In this document: piece after piece, positions 27,047-39,878 of the stretch | How positions within the stretch are numbered: the first letter of the stretch is position 1 | Layout of the letters: every line of letters starts with the position of its first letter | NCBI GenBank assembly: GCA_964036045.1 | Contig: OZ038378.1 | Span: 19,849,348 to 19,913,347, forward strand | From: Eutreptiella sp. 'Long Island Sound 2002' | Lineage: Eukaryota > Euglenozoa > Euglenophyceae > Eutreptiales > Eutreptiaceae | DNA length: 64,000 nt | Direction of reading: 5' to 3' | Made by a program: the position numbers and the translations under genes | Notes under the pieces: model-generated | What the model saw: the letters and a program-made list of their open reading frames with translations, nothing else | The model's database searches: none | What the model was told of the DNA's origin: nothing

Positions 27047-28008
27047 ATCCATAGAGTGATCCATAGAGTGATCCATAGAGTGATCCATAGAGTGATCCAT
27101 AGAGTGATCCATAGAGTGATCCATGGAGTGATCCGTAGAGTGATCCATAGAGTGATCCATAGAGTGATCCATAGAGTGATCCATAGAGTGATCCATAGAG
27201 TGATCCATGGAGTGATCCGTAGAGTGATCCATAGAGTGATCCATAGAGTGATCCATAGAGTGATCCATAGAGTGATCCATAGAGTGATCCATAGAGTGAT
27301 CCATAGAGTGATCCATAGAGTGATCCATGGGTTGATCCATAGCGTGATCCATAGAGTGATCCATAGAGTGATCCATAGAGTGATCCATAGAGTGATCCAT
27401 AGAGTGATCCATAGAGTGATCCATGGGTTGATCCATAGCGTGATCCATGGAGTGATCAATAGAGTGATCCATAGAGTGATCCATAGACTGATCCATGGAG
27501 TGATCCATAGAGTGAACCATGGAGTGATCCATAGAGTGATCCACAGAGTGACCCATACAGTGATCCGGCCTTACACCACTTTACACGGGCCTTACACCAC
27601 TTTACACGGGCCTTACACCGCTTTACACGGGCCTTACACCACTTTACACGGGCCTTACACCACTTTGCACGGGCCTTACACCACTTTACACGGGCCTTAC
27701 ACCACTTTGCACGGGCCTTCCCCCACTTTACACGGGCCTTACACCACTTTACACGCGCCTTACACCACTTTACACGGGCCTCGCACCACTTTACACGGGC
27801 CTTACACCACTTTACACGGGCCTTACACCATTTTACACGGACCTTACACCACTTTACACGGGCCTTACACCACTTTACACGGGCCTTGCACCACTTTACA
27901 CGGGCCTTACACCACTTTACACGGGCCTTACACCACTTTACACGGGCCTTACACCACTTTACACGGGCCTTAAACCACTTTACACGGGCCTTACACCACT
28001 TTACACGG
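27047..28008. repeat. Composite 32, class 3 with duplicated 3' signature
   Basis: A is 27047-27566 (43 units); the GGGTTG/AGCGTG pair appears twice, about 96 bp apart (near 27328 and 27424). It also has AACCATGG and CCACAGAGTGACCC. B is 27567-28008 (21 units) with CTTCCCCCAC and CCTCGCACC. Confidence 0.95.
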
Positions 28009-28889
28009 ATCCATAGAGTGATCCATAGAGTGATCCATAGAGTGATCCATAGAGTGATCCATAGAGTGATCCATGGAGTGATCCATAGAGTGATCCATAG
28101 AGTGATCCATAGAGTGATCCATGGAGTGATCTGTAGAGTGATCCATAGAGTGATCCATAGAGTGATCCATAGAGTGATCCATAGAATGATCCATAGAGTG
28201 ATCCATAGAGTGATCCATAGAGTGATCCATAGAGTGATCCATAGAGTGATCCATGGGTTGATCCATAGCGTGATCCATGGAGTGATCAATAGAGTTATCC
28301 ATAGACTGATCCATGGAGTGATCCATAGAGTGATCCATGGAGTGATCCATAGAGTGATCCATAGAGTGATCCATACAGTGATCCGGCCTTACACCACTTT
28401 ACACGGGCCCTACACCACTTTACACGGGCCTTACACCGCTTTACACGGGCCTTACACCACTTTACACGGGCCTTACACCACTTTACACGGGCCTTACACC
28501 ACTTTACACGGGCCTTACACCACTTTGCACGGGCCTTACACCACTTTACACGCGCCTTCCGCCACTTTACACGGGCCTTACACCACTTTACACGGGCCTT
28601 ACACCACTTTACACGGGCCTTACACCACTTTACACGGACCTTACACCACTTCACACGGGCCTTACACCACTTTACACGGGCCTGACACCACTTTACACGG
28701 GCCTTACACCACTTTACACGGGCCTTGCACCACTTTACACGGGCCTTCCGCCACTTTACACGGGCCTTACACCACTTTACACCGGCCTTACACCACTTTA
28801 CACGGGCCTTACACCACTTTACACGGGCCTTACACCACTTTACACGGGCCTTAAACCACTTTACACGGGCCTTACACCACTTTACACGG
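28009..28889. repeat. Composite 33, class 4
   Basis: A is 28009-28384 (31 units) with ATCTGTAG, AGAATG and CAATAGAGTTATCC. B is 28385-28889 (24 units) with CGCGCCTTCCGCC but no GCATTGCCCC. Confidence 0.94.
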
Positions 28890-29509
28890 ATCCATAGAGT
28901 AATCCATAGAGTGATCCATAGAGTGATCCATAGAGTGATCCATAGAGCGATCCATAGAGTGATCCATGGAGTGATCCGTAGAGTGATCCATAGAGTGATC
29001 CATAGAGTGATCCATAGATTGATCCATAGAGTGATCCATAGAGTGATCCATAGAGTGATCCATAGAGTGCTCCATGGAGTGATCCATAGAGTGATCCATA
29101 GAGTGATCCATAGAGTGATCCATGGAGTGATACATAGAGTGATCCATAGAGTGATCCATTGAGTGATCAATAGAGTGATCCATAGAGTGATCCATAGACT
29201 GATCCATGGAGTGATCCATAGAGTGATCCATGGAGTGATCCATAGTGTGATCCATAGAGTGATCCATACAGTGATCCGGCCTTACACCACTTTACACGGG
29301 CCTTACACCACTTTACACGGGCCTTACACCGCTTTACACGGGCCTTACACCACTTTACACGGGCCTTACACCACTTTACACGGGCCTTACACCACTTTAC
29401 ACGGGCCTTACACCACTTTGCACGGGCCTTACACCACTTTACACGGGTCTTGCACCACTTTACACGGACCTTAAACCACTTTACACGGGCCTTACACCAC
29501 TTTACACGG
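28890..29509. repeat. Composite 34, class 5
   Basis: A is 28890-29277 (32 units) with AGCGATCC, AGATTG, CCATTGAG beside CAATAG, and TAGTGTG; the GGGTTG unit is missing. B is 29278-29509 (11 units) with GGTCTTGC and TTAAACC. Confidence 0.95.
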
Positions 29510-30558
29510 ATCCATAGAGTGATCCATAGAGTGATCCATAGAGTGATCCATAGACTGATCCATAGAGTGATCCATAGAGTGATCCATGGAGTGATCCGTA
29601 GAGTGATCCATAGAGTGATCCATAGAGTGATCCATAGAGTGATCCATAGATTGATCCATAGAGTGATCCATAGAGTGATCCATAGAGTGCTCCATGGAGT
29701 GATCCATAGAGTGATCCATAGAGTGATCCATAGAGTGATCCGTAGAGTGATCCATAGAGTGATCCATAGAGTGATCCATGGAGTGATCCATAGAGTGATC
29801 CATAGAGTGATCCATAGAGTGATCCATGGGTTGATCCATAGCGTGATCCATGGAGTGATCAATAGAGTGATCCATAGAGTGATCCATAGACTGATCCATG
29901 GAGTGATCCATAGAGTGATCCATGGAGTGATCCATAGAGTGATCCATAGAGTGATCCATACAGTGATCCGGCCTTACACCACTTTACACGGGCCTTACAC
30001 CACTTTACACGGGCCTTACACCGCTTTACACGGGCCTTACACCACCTTACACGGGCCTTACACCACTTTACACGGGCCTTACACCACTTTACACGGGCCT
30101 TACACCACTTTGCACGGGCCTTCCCCCACTTTACACGGGCCTTACACCACTTTACACGCGCCTTACACCACTTTACACGGGCCTTGCACCACTTTAGACG
30201 GGCCTTACACCACTTTACAGGGGCCTTACACCATTTTACACGGGCCTTACACCACTTTACACGGACCTTACACCACTTTACACGGGCCTTACACCACTTT
30301 ACACGGACCTTACACCACTTTACACGGGCCTTACACCACTTTACACGGGCCTGACACAACTTTACACGGGCCTTACACCACTTTACACGGGCCTTGCACC
30401 ACTTTACACGGGCCTTCCGCCACTTTACACGGGCCTTGCACAACTTTACACCGGCCTTACACCACTTTACACGGGCCTTACACCACTTTACACGGGCCTT
30501 ACACCACTTTACACGGGCCTTAAACCACTTTACACGGGCCTTACACCACTTTACACGG
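29510..30558. repeat. Composite 35, class 6
   Basis: A is 29510-29969 (38 units) with AGACTG near the start, AGATTG and CTCCATGG. B is 29970-30558 (28 units) with CCACCTTACAC, CTTCCCCCAC, TTTAGACGGG and GACACAACTT. Confidence 0.95.
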
Positions 30559-31941
30559 ATCCATAGAGTGATCCATAGAGTGATCAATAGAGTGATCCAT
30601 AGAGTGATCCATAGAGTGATCCATAGAGTGATCCATGGAGTGATCCGTAGAGTGATCCATAGAGTGATCCATAGAGTGATCCATAGAGTGATCCATAGAG
30701 TGATCCATAGAGTGATCCATAGAGTGATCCATAGAGTGCTCCATGGAGTGATCCATAGAGTGATCCATAGAGTGATCCATAGAGTGATCCATGGAGTGAT
30801 CCATAGAGTGATCCATAGAGTGATCCATAGAGTGATCCATAGAGTGATCCATAGAGTGATCCATAGAGTGATCCATGGGTTGATCCATAGCGTGATCCAT
30901 GGAGTGATCAATAGAGTGATCCATAGAGTGATCCATAGACTGATTCATGGAGTGATCCATAGAGTGATCCATGGAGTGGTCCATAGAGTGATCCATAGAG
31001 TGATCCATACAGTGATCCGGCCTTACACCACTTTACACGGGCCTTCCCCCACTTTACACGGGCCTTACACCACTTTACACGCGCCTTACACCACTTTACA
31101 CGGGCCTTGCACCACTTTAGACGGGCCTTACACCACTTTACAGGGGCCTTACACCATTTTACACGGGCCTTACACCACTTTACACGGACCTTACACCACT
31201 TTACACGGGCCTTACACCACTTTACACGGACCTTACACCACTTTACACGGGCCTTACACCACTTTACACGGGCCTGACACAACTTTACACGGACCTTACA
31301 CCACTTTACACGGGCCTTGCACCACTTTACACGGGCCTTCCGCCACTTTACACGGGCCTTACACAACTTTACACCGGCCTTACACCACTTTACACGGGCC
31401 TTACACCACTTTACACGGGCCTTACACCACTTTACACGGGCCTTAAACCACTTTACACGGGCCTTACACCACTTTACACGGATCCATAGAGTGATCCATA
31501 GAGTGATCAATAGAGTGATCCATAGAGTGATCCATAGAGTGATCCATAGAGTGATCCATGGAGTGATCCGTAGAGTGATCCATAGAGTGATCCATAGAGT
31601 GATCCATAGAGTGATCCATAGAGTGATCCATAGAGTGATCCATAGAGTGATCCATAGAGTGCTCCATGGAGTGATCCATAGAGTGATCCATAGAGTGATC
31701 CATAGAGTGATCCATGGAGTGATCCATAGAGTGATCCATAGAGTGATCCATAGAGTGATCCATAGAGTGATCCATAGAGTGATCCATAGAGTGATCCATG
31801 GGTTGATCCATAGCGTGATCCATGGAGTGATCAATAGAGTGATCCATAGAGTGATCCATAGACTGATCCATGGAGTGATCCATAGAGTGATCCATGGAGT
31901 GGTCCATAGAGTGATCCATAGAGTGATCCATACAGTGATCC
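29970..31941. repeat. Duplicated class 6 B + class 1 A segment
   Basis: B 29970-30558 with A 30559-31018 is repeated as B 31019-31481 with A 31482-31941. Shared private variants are TTTAGACGGG, ACAGGGGCCTTACACCATTTT, GACACAACTT and a CAATAG unit third in the A block. The second B copy lacks six whole 21-bp units near its start. The A-to-A period is 923 bp. Confidence 0.9.
30559..31481. repeat. Composite 36, class 1 A with class 6 B
   Basis: A is 30559-31018 (38 units) with CAATAG as third unit, GATTCATGG and GTGGTCC. B is 31019-31481 (22 units) entering class 6 units (CTTCCCCCAC) at its second unit. Confidence 0.95.
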
Positions 31942-32173
31942 GGCCTTACACCACTTTACACGGGCCTTACACCACTTTACACGGGCCTTACACCGCTTTA
32001 CACGGGCCTTACACCACTTTACACGGGCCTTACACCACTTTACACGGGCCTTACACCACTTTACACGGGCCTTACACCACTTTGCACGGGCGTTACACCA
32101 CTTTACACGGGCCTTACACCACTTTACACGGGCCTTAAACCACTTTACACGGGCCTTACACCACTTTACACGG
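31482..32173. repeat. Composite 37, class 1
   Basis: A is 31482-31941 (38 units), near-identical to 30559-31018 apart from the GATTCATGG change. B is 31942-32173 (11 units) with GGGCGTTACACC and TTAAACC. Confidence 0.95.
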
Positions 32174-33327
32174 ATCCATAGAGTGATCCATAGAGTGATC
32201 CATAGAGTGATCCATAGAGTGATCCATGGAGTGATCCATAGAGTGATCCATGGAGTGATCCGTAGAGTGATCCATAGAGTGATCCATAGAGTGATCCATA
32301 GAGTGATCCATAGAGTGATCCATAGAGTGATCCATAGAGTGATCCATAGAGTGCTCCATGGAGTGATCCATAGAGTGATCCATAGAGTGATCCATAGAGT
32401 GATCCATGGAGTGATCCATAGAGTGATCCATAGAGTGATCCATAGAGTGATCCATAGAGTGATCCATAGAGTGATCCATAGAGTGATCCATGGGTTGATC
32501 CATAGCGTGATCCATGGAGTGATCAATAGAGTGATCCATAGAGTGATCCATAGACTGATCCATGGAGTGATCCATAGAGTGAACCATGGAGTGACCCATA
32601 GAGGGATCCATAGAGTGATCCATACAGTGATCCGGCCTTACACCACTTTACATGGGCCTTACACCACTTTACACGGGCCTTACACCGCTTTACACGGGCC
32701 TTACACCACTTTACACGGGCCTTACACCACTTTACACGGGCCTTACACCACTTTACACGGGCCTTACACCACTTTACACGAGCCATACACCACTTTACAA
32801 GCGCCTTACACCACTTTACACGGGCTTTACACCACTTTACACTGGCCTTACACCACTTTACACGGGCCTTACACCAGTTTACACGGGCCTTACACCACTT
32901 TACACGGCCCTTACACCACTTTACACGGGCCTTACACCACTTTACACGGGCCTTAAACCACTTTACACGGGCCTTACACCACTTTACACGGGCCTTACAC
33001 CACTTTACAGGGCCCTTACACCATTTTACACGTGCCTTACACCACTTTACACGGGCCTGACACCACTTTACACGGACCTTACACCACTTTACACGGGCCT
33101 TACACCACTTTACACGGGCCTTACACCACTTTACACGGGCTATACACCACTTTACACGGGCCTTACACCACTTTACACGGGCCTGACACCACTTTACACG
33201 GACCTTACACCACTTTACACCGGCCTTACACCACTTTACACGGGCCTTACACCACTTTACACGGGCCTTACACCATTTTACACGGGCCTTACACCACTTT
33301 ACACGGGCCTTACACCACTTTACAAGG
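32174..33327. repeat. Composite 38, class 2
   Basis: A is 32174-32633 (38 units) with CTCCATGG, AACCATGG, GTGACCC and AGGGATCC. B is 32634-33327 (33 units) with ACATGGGCC, ACACGAGCC, ACAAGCGCC, CCAGTTTAC, CAGGGCCC and terminal ACAAGG; TTACACC replaces the usual penultimate TTAAACC. Confidence 0.95.
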
Positions 33328-34298
33328 ATCCATAGAGTGATCCATAGAGTGATCCATAGAGTGATCCATAGAGTGATCCATAGAGTGATCCATGGAGTGA
33401 TCCGTAGAGTGATCCATAGAGTGATCCATATAGTGATCCATAGAGTGATCCATAGAGTGATCAATAGAGTGATCCATGGAGTGATCCGTAGAGTGATCCA
33501 TAGAGTGATCCATAGAGTGATCCATAGAGTGATCCATAGAGTGATCCATAGAGTGATCCATAGAGTGATCCATAGAGTGCTCCATGGAGTGATCCATAGA
33601 GTGATCCATAGAGTGATCCATAGAGTGATCCATAGAATGATCCATAGAGTGATCCATAGAGTGATCCATAGAGTGATCCATAGAGTGATCCATGGGTTGA
33701 TACATAGCGTGATCCATGGAGTGATCAATAGAGTGATCCATAGAGTGATCCATAGACTGAGCCATGGAGTGATCCATAGAGTGAACCATGGAGTGATCCA
33801 TAGAGTGATCCATAGAGTGATCCATACAGTGATCCGGCCTTACACCACTTTACACGGGCCTTACACCACTTTACACGGGCCTTACACCGCTTTACACGGG
33901 CCTTACACCAATTTACACGGGCCTTACACCACTTTACACGGGCCTTACACCACTTTACACGGGCCTTACACCACTTTGCACGGGCCTTCCCCCACTTTAC
34001 ACGGGCCTTACACCACTTTACACGCGCCTTACACCACTTTACACGGGCCTTGCACCACTTTACACGGGCCTTACACCACTTTACACGGGCTTTACACCAT
34101 TTTACACGGGCCTTACACCACTTTACACGGACCTTACACCACTTTACACGGGCCTTACACCACTTTACACGGGCCTTGCACCACTTTACACGGGCCTTCC
34201 GCCACTTTACACGGGCCTTACACCACTTTACACGGGCCTTACACCACTTTACACGGGCCTTAAACCACTTTACACGGGCCTTACACCACTTTACACGG
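33328..34298. repeat. Composite 39, class 3
   Basis: A is 33328-33835 (42 units) with CATATAG, an internal CAATAG, GGGTTGATACATAG, GTGAGCC and AACCATGG. B is 33836-34298 (22 units) with CCAATTTAC, CTTCCCCCAC and GGGCTTTACACC. Confidence 0.95.
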
Positions 34299-35287
34299 AT
34301 CCATAGAGTGATCCATAGAGTGATCCATAGAGTGATCCATAGAGTGATCCATAGAGTGATCCATAGAGTGATCCATGGAGTGATCCATAGAGTGATCCAT
34401 AGAGTGATCCATAGAGTGATCCATGGAGTGATCCGTAGAGTGATCCATAGAGTGATCCATAAAGTGATCCATAGAGTGATCCATAGAATGATCCATAGAG
34501 TGATCCATAGAGTGATCCATAGAGTGATCCATAGAGTGATCCATAGAGTGATCCATAGAGTGATCCATGGGTTGATCCATAGCGTGATCCATGGAGTGAT
34601 CAATAGAGTGATCCATAGACTGATCCATGGAGTGATCCATAGAGTGATCCATGGAGTGATCCATAGAGTGATCCATAGAGTGATCCATACAGTGATCCGG
34701 CCTTACACCACTTTACACGGGCCTTACACCACTTTACACGGGCCTTACACCGCTTTACACGGGCCTTACACCACTTTACACGGGCCTTACACCACTTTAC
34801 ACGGGCCTTACACCACTTTAAACGGGCCTTACACCACTTTGCACGGGCCTTGCACCACTTTACACGGGTCTTGCACCACTTTACACGGGCCTTACACCAC
34901 TTTGCACGGGCATTGCCCCACTTTAAACGGGCCTTACACCACTTTACACGCGCCTTCCGCCACTTTACACGGGCCTTACACCACTTTACACGGGCCTTAC
35001 ACCACTTTACACGGGCCTTACACCACTTTACACGGACCTTACACCACTTTACACGGGCCTTACACCACTTTACACGGGCCTGACACCACTTTAAACGGAC
35101 CTTACACCACTTTACACGGGCCTTGCACCACTTTACACGGGCCTTCCGCCACTTTACACGGGCCTTACACCACTTTACACCGGCCTTACACCACTTTACA
35201 CGGGCCTTACACCACTTTACACGGGCCTTACACCACTTTACACGGGCCTTAAACCACTTTACACGGGCCTTACACCACTTTACACGG
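34299..35287. repeat. Composite 40, class 4
   Basis: A is 34299-34698 (33 units) with CATAAAG and AGAATG. B is 34699-35287 (28 units) with two TTTAAACGG units besides the one after GCATTGCCCC. Confidence 0.95.
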
Positions 35288-35955
35288 ATCCATAGAGTGA
35301 TCCATACAGTGATCCATAGAGTGATCCATAGAGTGATCCATAGAGCGATCCATAGAGTGATCCATGGAGTGATCCGTAGAGTGATCCATAGAGTGATCCA
35401 TAGAGTGATCCATAGAGTGATCCATAGAGTGATCCATAGAGTGCTCCATGGAGTGATCCATAGAGTGATACATAGAGTGATCCATAGAGTGATCCATGGA
35501 GTGATCCATAGAGTGATCCATAGAGTGATCCATAGAGTGATCCATAGAGTGATCCATAGAGTGATCCATAGAGTGATCCATGGGTTGATCCATAGCGTGA
35601 TCCATGGAGTGATCAATAGAGTGATCCATAGAGTGATCCATAGACTGATCCATGGAGTGATCCATAGAGTGATTCATGGAGTGATCCATAGTGTGATCCA
35701 TAGAGTGATCCATACAGTGATCCGGCCTTACACCACTTTACACGGGCCTTACACCACTTTAAACGGGCCTTACACCGCTTTACACGGGCCTTACACCACT
35801 TTACACGGGCCTTACACCACTTTACACGGGCCTTACACCACTTTACACGGGCCTTACACCACTTTGCACGGGCCTTACACCACTTTACACGGGTCTTGCA
35901 CCACTTTACACGGGCCTTAAACCACTTTACACGGGCCTTACACCAACTTACACGG
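35288..35955. repeat. Composite 41, class 5
   Basis: A is 35288-35723 (36 units) with an early CATACAG, AGCGATCC, ATACATAG, GATTCATGG and TAGTGTG. B is 35724-35955 (11 units) ending CCAACTTACACGG. Confidence 0.95.
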
Positions 35956-36959
35956 ATCCATAGAGTGATCCATAGAGTGATCCATAGAGTGATCCATAGA
36001 GTGATCCATAGAGTGATCCATAGAGTGATCCATGGAGTGATCCGTAGAGTGATCCATAGAGTGATCCATAGAGTGATCCATAGAGTGATCCATAGAGTGC
36101 TCCATGGAGTGATCCATAGAGTGATCCATAGAGTGATCCATAGAGTGATCCATAGAGTGATCCATAGAGTGATCCATGGGTTGATCCGGAGCGTGATCCA
36201 TAGAGTGATCCATACAGTGATCCGGCCTTACACCACTTTACACGGGCCTCACACCACTTTACACGGGCCTTACACCGCTTTACACGGGCCTTACACCACT
36301 TTACACGGGCCTTACACCACTTTACACGGGCCTTACACCACTTTACACGGGCCTTACACCACTTTGCACGGGCCTTCCCCCACTTTACACGGGCCTTACA
36401 CCACTTTACACGCGCCTTACACCACTTTACACGGGCCTTGCACCACTTTACACGGGCCTTACACCACTTTACACGGGCCTTACACCATTTTACACGGGCC
36501 TTACACCACTTTACACGGACCTTACACCACTTTACACGGGCCCTACACCACTTTACACGGGCCTTGCACCACTTTACAGGGGCCTTCCGCCACTTTACAC
36601 GGGCCTTACACCACTTTACACGGGCCTTACACCACTTTACACGGGCCTTACACCACTTTACACGGACCTTACACCACTTTACACGGGCCTTACACCACTT
36701 TACACGGGCCTGACACCACTTTACACGGACCTTACACCACTTTACACGGGCCTTGCACCACTTTACACGGACCTTACACCACTTTACACGGGCCCTACAC
36801 CACTTTACACGGGCCTTGCACCACTTTACAGGGGCCTGCCGCCACTTTACACGGGCCTTCCGCCACTTTACACGGGCCTTACACCACTTTACACCGGCCT
36901 TACACCACTTTACACGGGCCTTAAACCACTTTACACGGGCCTTACACCACTTTGCACGG
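35956..36959. repeat. Composite 42, class 6 with truncated A
   Basis: A is 35956-36223 (22 units); after GGGTTG comes ATCCGGAGCG and then directly the terminal CATACAG unit, so the CAATAG/AGACTG part is missing. B is 36224-36959 (35 units) with two CAGGGGCC units and terminal TTTGCACGG. Confidence 0.95.
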
Positions 36960-37639
36960 ATCCATAGAGTGATCCATACAGTGATCCATAGAGTGATCCA
37001 TAGAGTGATCCATAGAGTGATCCATGGAGTGATCCGTAGAGTGATCCATAGAGTGATCCATAGAGTGATCCATAGAGTGATCCATAGAGTGATCCATAGA
37101 GTGATCCATAGAGTGATCCATAGAGTGCTCCATAGAGTGATCCATAGAGTGATCCATAGAGTGATCCATAGAGTGATCCATGGAGTGATCCATAGAGTCA
37201 TCCATAGAGTGATCCATAGAGTGATCCATAGAGTGATCCATAGAGTGATCCATAGAGTGATCCATGGGTTGATCCATAGCCTGATCCATGGAGTGATCAA
37301 TAGAGTGATCCATAGAGTGATCCATAGACTGATCCATGGAGTGATCCATAGAGTGATCCATGGAGTGGTCCATAGAGTGATCCATAGAGTGATCCATACA
37401 GTGATCCGGCCTTACACCACTTTACACGGGCCTTACACCACTTTACACGGGCCTTACACCGCTTTACACGGGCCTTACACCACTTTACACGGGCCTTACA
37501 CCACTTTACACGGGCCTTACACCACTTTACACGGGCCTTACACCACTTTGCACGGGCCTTACACCACTTTACACGGGTCTTGCACCACTTTACACGGGCC
37601 TTAAACTACTTTACACGGGCCTTACACCACTTTACACGG
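36960..37639. repeat. Composite 43, class 1
   Basis: A is 36960-37407 (37 units) with an early CATACAG, CTCCATAG, GTCATCC, AGCCTG and GTGGTCC. B is 37408-37639 (11 units) with GGTCTTGC and TTAAACTAC. Confidence 0.95.
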
Positions 37640-38724
37640 ATCCATAGAGTGATCCGTGGAGTGATCCATAGAGTGATCCATAGACTGATCCATAGAGTGA
37701 TCCATGGAGTGATCCGTAGAGTGATCCATAGAGTGATCCATAGAGTGATCCATAGAGTGATCCATAGATTGATCCATAGAGTGATCCATAGAGTGATCCA
37801 TAGAGTGATCGATAGGGTGATCCATAGAGTGATCCATGGAGTGATCCGTAGAGTGATCCATAGAGTGATCCATAGAGTGATCCATAGAGTGATCCATAGA
37901 GTGATCCATGGGTTGATCCATAGCGTGATCCATGGAGTGATCAATAGGGTGATCCATAGAGTGATCCATAGACTGATCCATGGAGTGATCCATAGAGTGA
38001 ACCATGGAGTGATCCATAGAGGGATCCATAGAGTGATCCATACAGTGATCCGGCCTTACACCACTTTACACGGGCCTTACACCACTTTACACGGGCCTTA
38101 CACCGCTTTACACGGGCCTTACACCACTTTACACGGGCCTGACACCACTTTACACGGACCTTACACCACTTTACACGGGCCTTGCACCACTTTACACGGG
38201 CCTTACACCACTTTACAAGCGCCTTACACCACTTTACACGGGCCTTACACCACTTTACACTGGCCTTACACCACTTTACACGGGCCTTACACCACTTTAC
38301 ACGGGCCTTACACCACTTTACACGGGCCTTACACCACTTTACACGGGCCTTAGACCACTTTACACGGGCCTTAAACCACTTTACACGGGCCTTACACCAC
38401 TTTACACGGGCCTTACACCACTTTACAGGGCCCTTACACCATTTTACACGTGCCTTACACCACTTTACACGGGCCTGACACCACTGTACACGGACCTTAC
38501 ACCACTTTACACGGGCCTTACACCACTTTACACGGGCCTTACACCACTTTACACGGGCCTTACACCACTTTACACGGGCCTTACACCACTTTACACGGGC
38601 CTGAGAACACTTCACACGGACCTTACACCACTTTACACCGGCCTTACACCACTTTACACGGGCCTTACACCACTTTACACGGGCCTTACACCATTTTACA
38701 CGGGCCTTACACCACTTTACAAGG
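37640..38724. repeat. Composite 44, class 2
   Basis: A is 37640-38051 (34 units) with CCGTGG second unit, CGATAGGG, CAATAGGG, AACCATGG and AGGGATCC. B is 38052-38724 (32 units) with ACAAGCGCC, CTTAGACC, CAGGGCCC, CCTGAGAACACTTCACACGG and terminal ACAAGG. Confidence 0.95.
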
Positions 38725-39878
38725 ATCCATAGAGTGATCCATAGAGTGATCCATAGAGTGATCCATAGAGTGATCCATAGAGTGATCCAGAGAGTGATCC
38801 ATGGAGTGATCCGTAGAGTGATCCATAGAGTGATCCATAGAGTGATCCATAGAGTGATCCATAGAGTGATCCATAGAGTGATCCATGGAGTGATCCGTAG
38901 AGTGATCCATAGAGTGATCCATAGAGTGATCCATAGAGTGATCAATAGAGTGATCCATAGAGTGATCCATAGAGTGATCCATAGAGTGCTCCATGGAGTC
39001 ATCCATAGAGTGATCCATAGAGTGATCCATAGAGTGATCCATAGAATGATCCATAGAGTGATCCATAGAGTGATCCATAGAGTGATCCATAGAGTGATCC
39101 ATAGAGTGATCCATAGAGTGATCCATGGGTTGATCCATAGCGTGATCCATGGAGTGATCAATAGAGTGATCGATAGAGTGATCCATAGACTGATCCATGG
39201 AGTGATCCATAGAGTGAACCATGGAGTGATCCATAGAGTGATCCATAGAGTGATCCATACAGTGATCCGGCCTTACACCACTTTACACGGGCCTTACACC
39301 ACTTTACACGGGCCTTACACCGCTTTACACGGGCCTTACACCACTTTACACGGGCCTTACACCACTTTACACGGGCCTTACACCACTTTACACGGGCCTT
39401 ACACCACTTTACACGGGCCTTACACCACTTTACAAGCGCCTTACACCACTTTGCACGGGCCTTACACCACTTTACACGGGCCTTACACCACTTTACACGG
39501 GCCTTACACCACTTTACACGGGCCTTACACCACTTTACACGGGCCTTAAACCACTTTACACGGGCCTTACACCACTTTACACGGGCCTTACACCACTTTA
39601 CAGGGCCCTTACACCATTTTACACGTGCCTTACACCACTTTACACGGGCCTGACACCACTGTACACGGACCTTACACCACTTTACACGGGCCTTACACCA
39701 CTTTACACGGGCCTTACACCACTTTACACGGGCCTTACACCACTTTACACGGGCCTTACACCACTTTACACGGGCCTGACACCACTTCACACGGACCTTA
39801 CACCACTTTACACCGGCCTTACACCACTTTACACGGGCCTTAAACCACTTTACACGGGCCTTACACCACTTTACAAGG
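38725..39878. repeat. Composite 45, class 3 A with class 2 B
   Basis: A is 38725-39268 (45 units) with CCAGAGAG, CTCCATGGAGTCATCC, CGATAG and AACCATGG. B is 39269-39878 (29 units) with ACAAGCGCC, CAGGGCCC and terminal ACAAGG. Confidence 0.95.

Larger units (their letters stand above)
27047..33327. repeat. HOR copy with duplicated class 1 member
   Basis: The class order is 3 (27047), 4 (28009), 5 (28890), 6 (29510), 1 (30559), 1 again (31482), 2 (32174). Its length is 6281 bp, or 5358 bp after removing the 923-bp duplication of the class 1 A block with its B neighbour. That is close to the 5397-bp reference copy. Confidence 0.75.
33328..38724. repeat. Reference copy of the six-composite HOR (classes 3-4-5-6-1-2)
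   Basis: This 5397-bp stretch contains one composite of each class in order: class 3 at 33328, 4 at 34299, 5 at 35288, 6 at 35956, 1 at 36960 and 2 at 37640; class 3 restarts at 38725. Diagnostic units appear where expected: CTTCCCCCAC in 33836-34298, GCATTGCCCC in 34699-35287, AGCGATCC and TAGTGTG in 35288-35723, CAGGGGCC in 36224-36959, GTGGTCC in 36960-37407, and ACAAGCGCC, CAGGGCCC and terminal ACAAGG in 38052-38724. The only irregular member is the short class 6 A block (22 units, truncated 3' signature). Confidence 0.8.
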
